DNA of 64,000 nucleotides from Chamaecyparis obtusa (taxonomy: Eukaryota > Streptophyta > Pinopsida > Cupressales > Cupressaceae): contig BSBK01006021.1 in the NCBI GenBank assembly GCA_027943335.1, positions 559,501 to 623,500 on the forward strand, in the 5' to 3' direction. This document shows, in pieces, positions 1-11,496 of this stretch (its first letter is position 1; every line of letters starts with the position of its first letter). Under the pieces are notes generated by a model, which made no database searches, was not told the origin of the DNA, and worked only from the letters and a program-made list of their open reading frames with translations. Made by a program: the position numbers and the translations under genes.

Positions 1-253
1 AGAAGATACTCTGTCTCTGCAAGCAAGAAATATAGGCGATAGTTTGAGCATACTGGCAGCTCTATAAATCTGAAAATATTTGACATTAATATATATAGAG
101 TTTCATTAAATCTCTGTATACTCTGTTTTACTCTGTTCAGCATTGTATGTGTTGAATCTTCCTCCATCAAAGTGTTCTAGCTTTTGCATACACACCTGAG
201 CTTGTGATGAGAAGTCAAGTCTACCTTTAGCAGGCATCTCAATCCAATTTCGT
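1..253 (-). other. Possible pair of spliced exons, gene unrecognised
   Basis: On the minus strand a pyrimidine-rich stretch ending in CAG at 256-254 precedes an open segment, 253-196. That segment ends in CAG followed by GTGTGT at 195-190, which fits acceptor and donor consensus. A second acceptor, TTGCTTGCAG, ends at 17 and would start another exon at 16 that runs off the window. The 58 base segment reads R-NWIEMPAKGRLDFSSQAQ and ends on a codon boundary, so the next exon would stay open. The implied intron is 179 bases. I do not recognise the protein. Short open segments with splice-like ends arise by chance in AT-rich plant DNA, so this is only a candidate. Confidence 0.2.
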
Positions 254-1816
254 CTGGATGACAAGGAAACAGAGATCCCATTGTAAAACAAAAACAGCTG
301 TATATTAGTCAAAATCTAGACTTTTAGGATTTACAGCACACAGAAATCTGATGCAAAAGTTTTTAATTCTATATTTTGAATATCAACTATATCTTTTCTA
401 TTTATAAGCACTTAAAATATAGCAATTGAAAGAGCAAGTCTTAAGGAAGCAAAAAACAAATGATGAAGTAGGCCATACCTGGCCGACATAGGTTATTATT
501 AGTACTAGCCTATCAGGCTAGCAAGTACTATTGCATCACTTTTTGGATTTCTTCCATTAACCAGTGATTAAAAAATCAATTCTTTGCACCAATTATAATT
601 TAGTATTTTCTTATTTTGTTAAAAATAACACATATTCTATACTCTAAACGTAAATCTTTTAAGTTTATAATTTGTAAAAATTATTTTAAAGAGCATGAAT
701 AGCTTTTTATTTATTATTTTTTAATTATTGAATATTTAAAAGTTTTTGAAAATTTTAATTGATTTTGTTTAATTTTTTTATAATTCTTTTACCAAAACTC
801 TAATGTGTAATTTGTATCATATTATATTAAAATAATATTGATTATTTTTGTTATATTAGAAAATATTGAATATTTTTTGGATTTATTTTAATATATATTA
901 TATATATTTAGATTTAATAGAATAACATTATAATATTGTTGGAAAATAGCTATTTGACCTAAATAATTAATATTAAAATTAATTATAAGTACAACTATTT
1001 TACAATTTAAATTAATTACAATTTATATTTTATAATTATTTATAAAATTAAAAATTATTACTACAACTATAATTATAATAATTTTATAATTTTTTATTTA
1101 AATAATCACTTTCCATATAAATTAAAATTAAATTTAGTTATAAATTATTATAATTAAAAATTCACTTTGCATATAAATCAAAATTAAAATTAAATTTATT
1201 TATAAAACTAAAGGCAAGTACTTCGACAGTACGTGGCACTTGTTGTTTCCTTATATCAATGGAGATTAAACAATATTAATTTCAACCAATTACAATTTAG
1301 TAATTTTTTTATGAATAGAGGTCTTTTCATTAAAATATAAAATAAAAGTACACCGAGAAATGAGCTATTCATCAAAAAAAATTAAAATGATATAGTTATA
1401 TGTATAATTTTTAAGCTATTAAAATGGAAAAAATATTGTATAAAAAATTGATTGGCTAAAACATTTTGATTCTTACATCAAGGATTAAAAAAAAATATTA
1501 TTTATTTATTTTAATTTTCTAATTCTAGTTGATATTTTTTATATTTTAAAATATTATTCTAACCAATCAAAAGTTAATATTTGTTCATTTTTTAAAAAAT
1601 TATATACAAATTTTTGTATAGCCTTTTTATTATTATTGATGAAGTTTTATTATTATACCTTAAATTTAAAATGATAATATTATATTTTGAATATTTAATA
1701 TAATATATTATATGTTAAATATATTATAACTTCCCTATTCTTAACCATATTAGCTATGGCCATAAGATTAATGTAAATTTTGTGAGTCTTGTTGGTTTTT
1801 AAGCACTTATGCAATC
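254..1816. other. AT-rich spacer without a recognisable gene
   Basis: Very AT-rich, particularly 590-1210, with no coding frame of note on either strand. A small imperfect hairpin lies at about 499-530, where TAGTACT and AGCCT are mirrored by AGGCT and AAGTACTA. I see no terminal repeats or other structure that would define an element. Confidence 0.7.
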
Positions 1817-2018
1817 TATTGGGTTTTTTTATATTAATAGGTTAGTTTAGATCAATAAAATAAATTAGTTGTTGGGAAGTTATATTGTAGTAAAGAAGTT
1901 TTGGTAATTTATTAGGAAAATAATGGCTTCATATAGCCTATATTGATTAATTTAAAAGATATCCATTGAATCAAATGAACATCCATCAATAAAGTTTTTG
2001 TTGTTTTCATCATTTTCA
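1817..2018 (+). repeat. 5' LTR of the short non-coding LTR element
   Basis: It matches 4023-4212 through shared blocks such as TTAATAGGTTAGTTTAGA near the start and GATATCCA near the end. It starts TATTGGG where the right copy has TGTTAGA, and ends TTTTCA. The right LTR carries an insertion-like difference in the middle. Boundaries may be off by a few bases. Confidence 0.68.
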
Positions 2019-2020
2019 TG

Positions 2021-2030
2021 TGGTATTATA
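2021..2030 (+). promoter_or_regulatory. Degenerate primer binding site
   Basis: TGGTATTATA begins two bases after the LTR end. The usual plant Copia primer site, complementary to the 3' end of initiator tRNA-Met, is TGGTATCAGAGC, so this looks like a decayed version. Confidence 0.55.
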
Positions 2031-3477
2031 GGAAATCAATTATGTTTTTGTGTGATGAGGAAACTTAGTATAAGACACTAACAACATGACTACAAATTTT
2101 GTATTCTTCCTATTTGTTTTGCAATTTTGCATTTGGTTTTCTGGCTCTATTAATTATTTGGTTAGATATTACAATTGATAGACTATTCCTAGGCATGGCA
2201 TGCACTAGTTGCTAAATGATCACATGGAGAGTGTGTAGATGATAGATATTCAAATACCGTAATGCTTTCAAACACTAGAGGAGAATGGCCTTAATATTTG
2301 GTAGATACGTAGATTTAACATAAGGACAAGTAAATTGAGTTTTATAGGAAGATCGTTTGAAGAAGTTTACAACTTCCTTTATAGATGCAATTTCCAATTC
2401 ACCAATTTACATAAGCATGGTGATTAGGTGAAATGGGTAATGAAGTTGAATGTTGTTGTAAGACATTTGAAGTTTTTCATTTTTTACATTAACTTTATTT
2501 TTCCTAAAACCACATCAAAATTTGAGGGCAATATTTGGATGGTAAACATGAGATGTGAATGCTATCTATTGAAATAGTGCATTTGTAAGTATTAATAACA
2601 TTGGTTTCTTTCATAATCTCATAAGTCGATGCTTTCTTAGTGGGGCTAGAAAGGTCACAAGTATTTATTTATTGTTTTTTACTCTAAGGACATTAAGTTT
2701 TCCATATCTCTGAGATTCTAAGCCTTGAAGAATTTATGTTGGTATTTGGGTTGAGAGATGTCTTTGCTGGCACATTTGGAGCACTCCTTTAAGGTTTTTG
2801 AAGGATGCAAGAACTATACTAGCGCATGAACTTGATTTTAAAGAACATTGAACGGTCTTTCCAAATTCTATAACCACCATTCTTTAGAGTAGAGTTCTAA
2901 AAGTTATTATTTTTATCATTGAAATTCCCTACAAAAAGTGTAAAAGCATTTGTTTCTTAGTAGAATTTCTCTCTTATATAAGTAATGTATTTTTATTTTT
3001 TTTGTAAGAAAGAACATTGTGAAGAACTTAGTGATTTATATGATAAGGAACAAGGTTGGTAATAGTCAACTTAGTTTGGTATGGGTTTATTTTTGGAGAT
3101 ATAAGGGGAATATGAATTTAGATTTGACTACTATCAATTGAGGATTGAAGTGACAAAGTGGAAGCTAAATAAGGATATAAATATATATTTTGAATAAATA
3201 AATAAATAAAAATCATGAAGCCTTATGCTTGTACCTATGGACCTATTCATGCTACAGTTTACACCCATGTCAAGGACCTCAAATACTAATCACATTGTGA
3301 TATTGATAAAGATAATGAGCCTTATAAACTAAAGAGATCATGGAAGGTTGGAGGCAATAGATGCAAGAGGATATCTATCATCCCAAGCTAGCTTCTCATT
3401 TGGGGATGATTCATTGTATGAGAAACATCCTCTTTGTGTCCCTAAAAAGAGGGGGCTTGGGAAATTTGTCCTTATAG

Positions 3478-3514
3478 AAAAAAAAAAAAAAAAAAAGGGG
3501 GACGGGGGGGGGGG
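3478..3514. repeat. Adjacent poly-A and poly-G runs
   Basis: A run of 19 A (3478-3496) is followed by five G, then AC, then eleven G (3504-3514). Such runs are prone to slippage and to assembly error, so the exact lengths should be treated with care. Confidence 0.9.
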
Positions 3515-3599
3515 CGTTAACATAGTTGTGTCCCTTAAGAAAAGAGGAGGCTTAGCATCATGGTTGTCCCTTCAAGGAGTGGGGGGGTGACAGGCTTGG

Positions 3600-3900
3600 T
3601 TAATGACTTGTCGAGCACTTGAGGAGATGTTATAAAAAATTAGAGGAGATGTGGAATTTCAGAGGAAATGTGTCTAATGATTAGACATGTAGGTGATGGT
3701 TTTTGCAACATAGGAGATCTTTTTTCCATAAAACTTGAGGAGATGTTAGACACACTCACAGGAAATGTGGGCTTTTAGAGGAAGGGCATCTCATGTTCAG
3801 TACTGGAGGAGGTATTAAACACACTTGGAGGAGATGTGGCTTTTTAGAGGAAATGTGTCTCATTATATGTGGGAGGTGGGAACACTCATGTTGTGTAGAT
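3600..3900 (+). repeat. Degenerate purine-rich repeats inside the short LTR element
   Basis: Variants of GAGGAGATGT and AGAGGAAATGTG recur at irregular spacing of roughly 30 to 60 bases, often with a GTCTAAT or GTCTCAT block. It reads as an eroded tandem array. No coding frame uses it. Confidence 0.55.
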
Positions 3901-4010
3901 GGTTTCAGGTTCTACTATGAGGAGATCCATTGATGCAATTAGTTTGATGTTTCTTGAGTGAGTGAGAAAGGAGTATTGGTGAATCCACTCTTGTTCCCGG
4001 ATTAGTGTAA

Positions 4011-4022
4011 TAAGGGGGAGAA
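4011..4022 (+). promoter_or_regulatory. Polypurine tract of the short LTR element
   Basis: TAAGGGGGAGAA abuts TGTTAGATTT, the start of the 3' LTR. Its position and base composition match the plus-strand primer of Copia elements and set the orientation as plus. Confidence 0.7.
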
Positions 4023-4212
4023 TGTTAGATTTTTTAAATTAATAGGTTAGTTTAGACCAATAAAGTAAATTAGTTATTGGTAAGATACATTCCCTAAAAA
4101 ATTCTTAAGAGTTCATTGGGAAATAATGGCTTTTTACAACCTATATTAATAAATGTACAAGATATCCACATTGAATCAAATCAACATCAATTAATGATTT
4201 TTTTTGTTTTCA
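4023..4212 (+). repeat. 3' LTR of the short non-coding LTR element
   Basis: It starts TGTTAGATTT directly after the polypurine tract and ends TTTTCA. It aligns with 1817-2018 over its length with many substitutions. The 151 bases that follow, up to element A at 4364, hold nothing I can identify. Confidence 0.72.
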
Positions 4213-4363
4213 TGGTTCTTTGAAAAACTATGTAAGTGCCTAGGAAATGGTTGGAGGGACTCATTGAGGTGGAAGAGTTTCTAGTTAGTCTGCTACTTGC
4301 TTGTTATAGCCATACTTGAAATATACTTTTATTATATCTTATTAATAGAATATCGAATATTAT

Positions 4364-4675
4364 TGTAGTATGAATAAAGTAATATTGTGTTAGTCTTAGT
4401 ATGTTATGTTGGGAGGGTAGTTAGGAGAGAGGAGATGCGTCCGTTGGTTTCCCCAATAAACCAGCTATTATATAAATACTTTTGGTTATTATGTTGAACT
4501 GTTGGTTTTTGGTATCAATAAAGAAATAACATTTCCTCATCATCTTGGTGTCTGGTATCTTGGTAGTATGGTATGGTATTATGTTTCTTTGACATTGATG
4601 TTTAATGTACTGTGATGTCATTGATAATAAATTCTACTTTATATTTATATTCTCTGTCTGTATAACTATTCTACA
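4364..4675 (+). repeat. 5' LTR of element A
   Basis: Starts TGTAGTATGAAT and ends TATTCTACA, so its first and last seven bases are near-perfect inverted repeats. The right copy matches closely from 13562 and regains its last nine bases after the nested solo LTR. A TATA-like TATTATATAAA lies near 4467. Confidence 0.9.
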
Positions 4676-4678
4676 TTT

Positions 4679-4696
4679 TGGCATTGTTGCCTAAGT
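4679..4696 (+). promoter_or_regulatory. Primer binding site of element A
   Basis: TGGCATTGTTGCCTAAG starts three bases after the LTR. It resembles the TGGCGCCGTTGCCGGGG primer site of Athila and Tat type Ty3 elements with several changes, mostly C to T or G to A. The exact tRNA cannot be fixed from this. Confidence 0.58.
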
Positions 4697-4859
4697 CCAA
4701 ACCTGGCGGTCCCAGCTTGGACAGGATGGAGTAATGGGAAGGCCTTTCCTACCATGTGTATTGATAAGGAATAGTGAAGAAGAAGAGAAGGAAATAACAA
4801 GGGAAGAACAAGTGACACAAGATCTAGTGTTGGTCTGAGAAGTCTCAGTCGACCAGTAC

Positions 4860-6777
4860 GTGCAAAGGGAAGCCCGAGAGAGAGCGGTTCCAAAGAGCAC
4901 AGTACAGGATGAGCTTTTAGTGCCACTAGTGGTGTACGATCTACTTGGACAAATCCCTCAGCTATTGGAAAGAAATTTGGTATGCATGGAGCAAGAAAGG
5001 GAGGAAACTGGAAGGGAGAGGAGGAGACAACAAGTACTCCATAGTTGGCTGAAAGAAGCACATGGGAATTGGGGGAGCATGACAACCCAAGGAAGACAAC
5101 CAGGCACTAAAATAATTCATACCCCTTCTTCCAGATAAGTATCCAAAGCACTGACTAGAAGAAGAAACTGAAGGGGAAGCCACCCGATAGATCCTAGGGT
5201 TACGCCAAGAGGAAGAGAGGCATCGCTATTTAAGAGGCTTGGTGAATCAACCTCAAAGAACAAGCCAAATTGAGGAAAGGCTTATTGAAAACATAATAGA
5301 AGGTTTAGCCAAAGTAGATATTTCAAAAACTTTAGGAAGGAAGGAAGGGTGGAAGAATCCTGAAACTCTGGCATGCTGAGAATAGCCACAAAGCGGGATA
5401 GAAGAATCCCAAGGAGAAGTAGAGAGTACTAGTTTGGTAGGAGGGAGAATCATGGTAGGAGGGATCATCCCAGTAGGAGGGAGTGCCCAAGGAGTAGGAA
5501 ACATTCTAGCAGAAGGAGCGTCACAAGAAAATGATACAAATTAATGGTTACAAGCCTTTTTGGCCACTCTAAAAGGGATCACTATTGATTGGTATATAGA
5601 CTTGGAGGCCAGCCAAAGAACCACATGGAAAGACCTTCGTACTGCCTTCGAGGAGGAATTCAGACTCTTGCATGATGATGAGAAGATAGTCACATAAATC
5701 TACAATACCAGACAAGGAAAAAATGAGTCAGTTAAGGGCTATACAAGGAAACTCAAAGAAATGATAGGGAAGTTGGATAACAAATCTATTGACAGATTAA
5801 AAAAATATGGTTCATTGAAGGGTTAAAGCCATCCCTAAAACAAAAAAATGAAGATAGTGCCACCATCCTCCTCCAAAGAACCATGCACCCGGGAAATAGA
5901 CATAGAAAGAAAGAATAAAACTTCCAAAGCCAAGCGGTTGGGAAGTGAAAGTGAGGGCTTAGAAGAAAGTGGGGATGAGTCCAAGACCATCCAAGCCTTG
6001 AGAAAAGACATGATGCAGCTAATGAAGGAAGTGATAGGAAGTAAAGAAGAAAAGAAAGAGGGCAGGGAACTGTGGTGCATAGATTGTGAGGAGGGACATA
6101 CAAAAGGGACTTGTCTGCGCAAAGTCTTTTGTGACATCTATCAGGTATTAGGCCACACAATCAAAGACTACCCTTACAACTTGAATGCATGGAATGCTCA
6201 AGTATTTTTCATGCAAGAAGAACAATCCACACCACCTGTCAATCCTCCATGTAACACTAATATAGAAGCATCACTAGGAGGGTACCGAAACAATAGACAA
6301 GGAGGAAGCAATAACAATAGTAATAACAACACACCCTAGAGAGCAATCCTGTACGATTCTAAATAAAGACCCATGATCCAATGTAGGTGATGTAACCAAT
6401 GGGGACACTTTTCACGAGACTACCAGAATGGGGGAGGACATAATAAAGGAATGTTGTGTGAATGGTGTGGATCGAGTAACCATGAGGATGCCAATTTCCC
6501 TAAACAAAAGGGGATAAACATGTTTGACATTATAGACCCTAAGAGGGAAGTATTGGCCATCACAAGAATGCAGGCAAGGAAACTTGAATATCCTGACATG
6601 GCTACAGAAAGAGAAAGATTTCAAGAAGCTACAAAAGACATTAGGAATAACACAGAAGAAGGAAGAGGAAGTACGTCTAAAATCCCAAACAAGGGGCCAA
6701 TACTGAGAATCATGAAACAAGTACTGGAAACTACCATCCCTATGAGAATTATGGATCTATTGGAAATGATAACTTAG
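4860..6777 (+). pseudogene. gag: Element A gag remnant with several zinc knuckles
   Basis: The leading part is charged and rich in Glu and Arg. A retrotransposon gag domain is visible at about 5543-5800, with the pattern WLQAFLATLKGITIDWYIDL then TWKDLRTAFEEEFR. Three cysteine motifs follow: CIDCEEGHTKGTC at about 6080 is a full CX2CX4HX4C, a second near 6380 (CRWCNQWGHF) lacks its last cysteine, and a third at 6454 (CEWCGSSNHEDANF) is also incomplete. The product would have been the nucleocapsid that packages element RNA. The capsid part and the zinc part are in different frames, and stops lie near 5695, 6337 and 6363. It is not functional as it stands. Confidence 0.8.
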
Positions 6778-6852
6778 CTTTGGGTAGAAATATCACAAAG
6801 AATAAGAAATCAAGAGGAAAATCTTAGGAGGGAGGAGAAAGAAGAGAAACTA

Positions 6853-7212
6853 GTGGAAAAGACGGATACCCTATTCACTATTGGGATAGGAAGGACACCC
6901 ACTGTAGTAGAAATTGAGATAATGGAATGTAACCTATTTAATACTATTATGGATGGAGGGTTTGGTGTGAATGTCCTACCAGAGGAGACTTGGAAGGCTC
7001 TAGGGAAACCAACACTATGGCCACCCACATTCGAATTAGTCAAAGCAAACCAGCATGGAATCAAGGCGATAGGAACCTTTTTGGGACAAAAGGTAATAAT
7101 TGGTACACAAGATTTCTTTCTCAAATTTGTGGTGATTACCTTGGAAAAGAAGGGGTACGATGCCTTTCTTGGTAGAGGTTGGCTGATCGCAGCAAAGGCC
7201 ACCCACAATTAG
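6853..7212 (+). pseudogene. Element A aspartic protease remnant
   Basis: The segment shares a frame with the zinc part of gag. The region IMDGGFGVNVLPEETWKALG matches the retropepsin active-site neighbourhood, where the family has D-S/T-G-A/S. Here it reads D-G-G-F, so the aspartate is kept but the following Ser/Thr is Gly. A later GYDAFLGRGWL matches the usual IILGRPWL segment before the flap strand. Several stops separate it from RT, so the polyprotein is broken. Confidence 0.7.
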
Positions 7213-7477
7213 AAAAGAAACACCCTATCCATAGAGGTAAATGGGAGAAATTCATAATAGACCGGAGAAATCAGTGTGTAAGTCAGAATCTAGCATCTAA
7301 CTCAGAGGAAGAGGACCATGAAGGAGTAGAACCAGATGGAGAAGGAGTACCCTAGCTAGGGGAATACTCTAAAGATGAAACTAGCTCCCTCAATGGCCTA
7401 TTTCACTGGCAGATGGGAGACTATGAGGTATTCCAGCTAGAGTGCAATATGTTGCAAATTCAAGAAGCAAAATAAAG

Positions 7478-9199
7478 TTACCCTAAGGGGTACAAGGAAT
7501 ACAAGGAAGGTACAACAACTATCAATGATAAACCTACACACATATTTGAGGAAAAGGTGGAGTACAAGGAAGCCAAATTGCAAACTGTGAACCTGGGTGA
7601 AATGGATGAATGCAAGGAAATCCTAATAGGGGATGATTTAGACCTAGTATTGAAGGCAACGGCCTTCAAAATATTTCTGGAATACAAGGATGTATTTGCA
7701 TGGACATATAAGGACTTAAAGTGAGTACCACCAGAATTATGTGTCCATCAAATACCATTGATAGTAGGTGCAAGGTTAGTGCATAGGCGACCATATCAAA
7801 TGAACAAGAACTATGTCGCCAAGGTGTAGGAGGAAATTACAAAGATGCTTGAAGCAGGGATCATATTTAAGGTACAAACCAGTGACTGGGTTTCCCTCAT
7901 AGTCATATCTTTGAAGGACGGTGTAGATATTTAGATATGCATGGAATTTAGGTGCTTGAATGTGGTAACTATAAAAGACCCCTTTCCAATTCCTTTCACA
8001 GATAGTATCCTCGAAGAGGTAGCAGGCCATGAAATATACTCCTTTATGGATGGGTTTTCTAGCTATAACCAAATTAGTATAGCTGAGGAGGATAAACTAA
8101 AAACCACATTTGTGTTAGAAGATGGGGTGTATTCTTATAATAGAATGCCATTTGGGTTGTAAAATGCATCAGCCACCTTCCAAAGAATCATACTACATAT
8201 CTTTCATGGTATGTCAGTGGGCAATTTTAGAACTTTCCTCGATGACTGGTCAGTTTATAGTGGGAAGGAGCACCACCTTAAGATCATGGGTGAGTATATA
8301 GATCGATGCAAAAGAGCCAGGCTAGCCTTGAATCCAAAAAAATGCAAATTCATGGTACACCAAGGCAGACTCTTGGGCCACATAGTATGTAAGGCGAGCC
8401 TGAAAATGGACCTTGATAAGATTAGGGTAATACTGGAAATGGAAGCTCCATCAGACATCACTGGAGTGAAGTCCTTCCTCGGACATGTGGGGTACTATAG
8501 AAGGTTCATAAAAGGATTTTTCAGTGTATCTCTACCTTTAGAAAAGATAACTAGGAAAGAGGAAAAGTTTTTCTAGGAGAAGGAACAGGAGGAGGCCTTC
8601 CAAGAGCTAAAGGAGAGACTAGTGAAGGCTCCAATTCTCATATACCCGAATTGGGACAAAGAATTCCACATCCATGTGGATGCTTCCAACTATGCAATAG
8701 GTGCCACCCTTACACAAATAGGGAAGGAAGGACTAGACCATCTAGTATACTTCACCAGTCGGCTACTATCCAAAGAAGAGAGGAATTACAATACCACTGA
8801 GCAGAAGGCATTAGGTATGGTCTATGCAGTTCAAAAATTTAGACATTACTTATTAGCCACTCCCTTTAATTTTTTTGTGGATAATCAAGCACTCATGTAT
8901 CTTGTGAAAAAACCTATAATCCAAGGGAGAGTAAGTAGATGGCTAATCCTCCTACAAGAATTTACTTTTAAGATCATAGTCCAACTAGGAAAAAATCATG
9001 TAATTGTAGATCAATTATCCAAGATCAAGTCCGGAGAAGCTTCAAGAAGTGGAATAAATGAGGATTTTTCTAATGCCCACTTGTTTCAAATTGTCGTACT
9101 ACCCCAATGGTACAAAGGGATAGGCCAGTACCTATCAACTGCTACCTTTCCCAAGGAAATGAGCATACAAAAAAGAATAAAAAAATGCACTCAAAAGTG
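7478..9199 (+). pseudogene. pol: Element A reverse transcriptase and RNase H remnant
   Basis: One frame runs through the whole stretch with stops at about 7723, 7827, 7933, 8160 and 8574. RT motifs visible in order are EAGIIFKVQTSDWVS, DPFPIPFTD, FMDGFSSYNQI, YNRMPFGL, FLDD in place of YLDD (about 8235), and FLGHVGYYRRFI. RNase H follows at about 8660-9010, with HVDASNYAIGATL, then TTEQKALGMVYAVQKFRHYLL and FFVDNQALMYL, so the acidic catalytic positions are kept. The protein would copy element RNA to DNA in the cytoplasmic particle. Unlike element C, this RNase H looks catalytically normal and I saw no second RNase H. Confidence 0.85.
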
Positions 9200-10494
9200 A
9201 GACATTCCAGTTGATTGAAGGATTGTTAAACAAAAGGGGCTAGATGGGATTTTAAGAAGGTGTGTCATGGAAGAGGAGACCTCAAGAGTCTTGAGGGAAT
9301 CTCATGAAGGATTGGTAGGGGACCATATGGGGCTCGATGCAATAGCACGAAAGGTGTTGTTGGTAGGTCTATGGTGGCCTACACTGTACGAAGATGCTAG
9401 AGAATGGGTCCTGAGTTGTGATACATGTCAAAGGGCAGGGAAACCCTTGAAAAGAGACTTTATGCCTCTATTTTCATCCTAGCCATAGGAATTGTTTGAG
9501 CGATGGAGATTAGACTTTGTGGGGGCCCTACCTATTACCAATAACCATAGATGTAGGTACATAGTGGTGGAAATAGAGTATCTCATAAAATGGGTAGAGG
9601 CAAGAGCACTCCCAGACAACACAATGCTAAGTACTGCCAAATTTCTCTATGAACATATAGTAACAAGATTTGGGATACCGTTGTAGCTCACAAGTGATAG
9701 GGGGTGCACTTTGTAAATTAGACTATCAGAACAATGACAAGTGAGTATAAAAAATTTCACTCATTTTCCACTCCATACTACCCAAGGGAAAATGGTCAAG
9801 AAGAAGCCACAAATAAAATATTAGTGACAATTTTATACAAGACTTGTGGAGTGGGAAAGGGAGATTGGGAAGAAAGACTACCAGTAGTTTAGTGGGGCTA
9901 CATGATGACTTACAAAGCCACCACTAGGAAAACACCCTTTCACTTAATGTATGGTCAAGAGGTGGTGATGCATATGGAATTTGGAGTACCAAGCCTGAGA
10001 ATAGCAGTGGAGCATAGATTGGGAGATGTGAAAAGTTTAAAGGAAAGACTTGATGCTTTAATAAAGCTTGATGAAAAGAGGACATTGGCCCAATGGGCCA
10101 CTCGGGTGGCACAAGAATGACAAAATTTTTGGCATGACAAACACTTTAAAAAAAGGAATTTTACATCGGCCAAATGGTCCTAAGGTATAATGGGAAAAAT
10201 GAAATAAAGCCAAACAAGTTCAACGTATGCTAGCTAGGACCTTACAGATTCAGGGAGGTAAGGGATGATGGAGCCATGAAATTATCCACCTTGGATAATA
10301 ATCCCTTAAAAAACCTAGTCAATGGATCGAAGTTAAGGTTGTATAATCAAAAAAAGGAGATACATCCCATATACCACTTGGACATGATAAAGGAAATAAA
10401 ATTAGAAGAAATAAAAGAAAAAGGAAAGGAGTATGTTAAGTGGGAAATAATAAGACCAAAACCTAACAACCACAAAGTTTATAAAAGGCTTTGA
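9200..10494 (+). pseudogene. Element A integrase remnant
   Basis: The zinc-binding HHCC region is intact: HEGLVGDHMG, then CDTC at about 9418. The catalytic core shows WRLDFVG (first Asp), LTSDRGC (second Asp, about 9692) and YPRENGQEEATNK (Glu, about 9808). A GPYRF motif near 10240 and a C-terminal basic tail follow. There are stops at 9481, 9686 and 9713 and a frame change before 9902. No chromodomain is visible at the C-terminus. The enzyme would have inserted element cDNA into the genome. Confidence 0.82.
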
Positions 10495-10569
10495 TATGGT
10501 AGTTTAACCCATAACACACTGTACAAAGAAGAGGGGGACATTTAGGTAGAGAAAAGTAGGAGGAATGGC

Positions 10570-11150
10570 ATTCAAACTTAGTAAACCCAGCACAAGGAAG
10601 TCATTCATACACTGTATAGATGGAAGAGAGGAAGGTACAAAGGCCATGAAGCCATACACATGGTGACCAAGGAGCCATACGAAGTAGTTATCCACTGTAC
10701 GGATGAGGTTGTGAAGAGAACATCTAGTATAGAGCCATATGAAGTGCCTAAACATCATACACTATATGGATAGATAGAGCACATTACTGAGCCATACGAA
10801 GAGATTGAACACTATATGCCATATGAACAGGTAGTGAACAAACAAGAAAATTATGGGTATCAACAATACGGATAGGCAGGGCACGAGTAAGGCAAGTATG
10901 AGTAGGGTCGTAAAGACAAGAATCAGACATACAGACAAGGTTGTATAGATGGGAATTAGTAGTACGAGAAAGGTCATACAGACAGGAATTAGCTATGTTG
11001 TACGAAGGTAGTGGGATTGTTAGAAGGTCATATGAGGATATTCATACACATAGACTATATGGAAGAAGGAAAAGACCAGCAAGAGGACCATACACCCAAG
11101 GCGGTACACCTAAGAATTTAGGAAAGAAGGAACTGTACACAAAATAGTTG
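10570..11150 (+). repeat. Degenerate Tyr-Pro-Glu rich coding repeats after integrase
   Basis: Short units such as GAGCCATACGAAG recur between 10570 and 10830, giving EPYE or MPYE in one frame (near 10670, 10730, 10780 and 10820). Further units with GGTCATACAGAC and GGTCATATGAG follow to about 11060. Together they look like an eroded tandem array encoding a Pro-Tyr-Glu-rich linker between pol and the extra coding region. Frames shift between units, so the repeat is now mostly visible at the DNA level. Confidence 0.55.
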
Positions 11151-11496
11151 GTGCAAAAGAAGTTTTAATGGCATACAAAGGTTGATCACAAAACATAAGA
11201 TGGTAAAGATAAGTGTGGGAAATCCAAACAAAGAGAAAATCATTGACTCCAAACAGAGAAATCAGGTCTTGCAAGTGAGGAAGGGGAAGAAGATGATAGG
11301 CTAGAAGAGCAAAGGGAATGTTCCTAAGAAGACCACAGCTACCAATATCAATTTTGAGAGTATAATAGGAAGTGAATGTCACGCCTAGTGGGAAAAAATA
11401 GAGGACAAGCACACTCTTAAAGAAGTGCTACTTAAATCAAAGGTAGACAAAATGATTTTCATGCCCATTTTTTATTTGAAATAATTTGAAACTATA

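Larger units (their letters stand above)
1817..4212 (+). mobile_element. Short non-coding LTR retrotransposon with Copia-type signals
   Basis: Two direct repeats of about 200 and 190 bases (1817-2018 and 4023-4212) bound a 2.0 kb interior. A degenerate tRNA-iMet-type primer site lies two bases after the left repeat, and a good polypurine tract, AAGGGGGAGAA, lies immediately before the right one. This gives the order LTR, primer site, interior, polypurine tract, LTR on the plus strand. No gag or pol is recognisable. The interior is too long for a typical TRIM and short for a LARD, so it is best called a small non-autonomous LTR element. The left LTR begins TA rather than TG, the two LTRs are well diverged, and I could not find a matching target duplication, so it is old. 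Confidence 0.72.

Noticed and set aside
499..530. Small hairpin as a MITE end
   Set aside because: No matching inverted repeat was found within the next kilobase and the arms are short.
4666..5504. Minus-strand open frames opposite element A gag
   Set aside because: They are shadows of the charged, purine-rich gag strand and match nothing.
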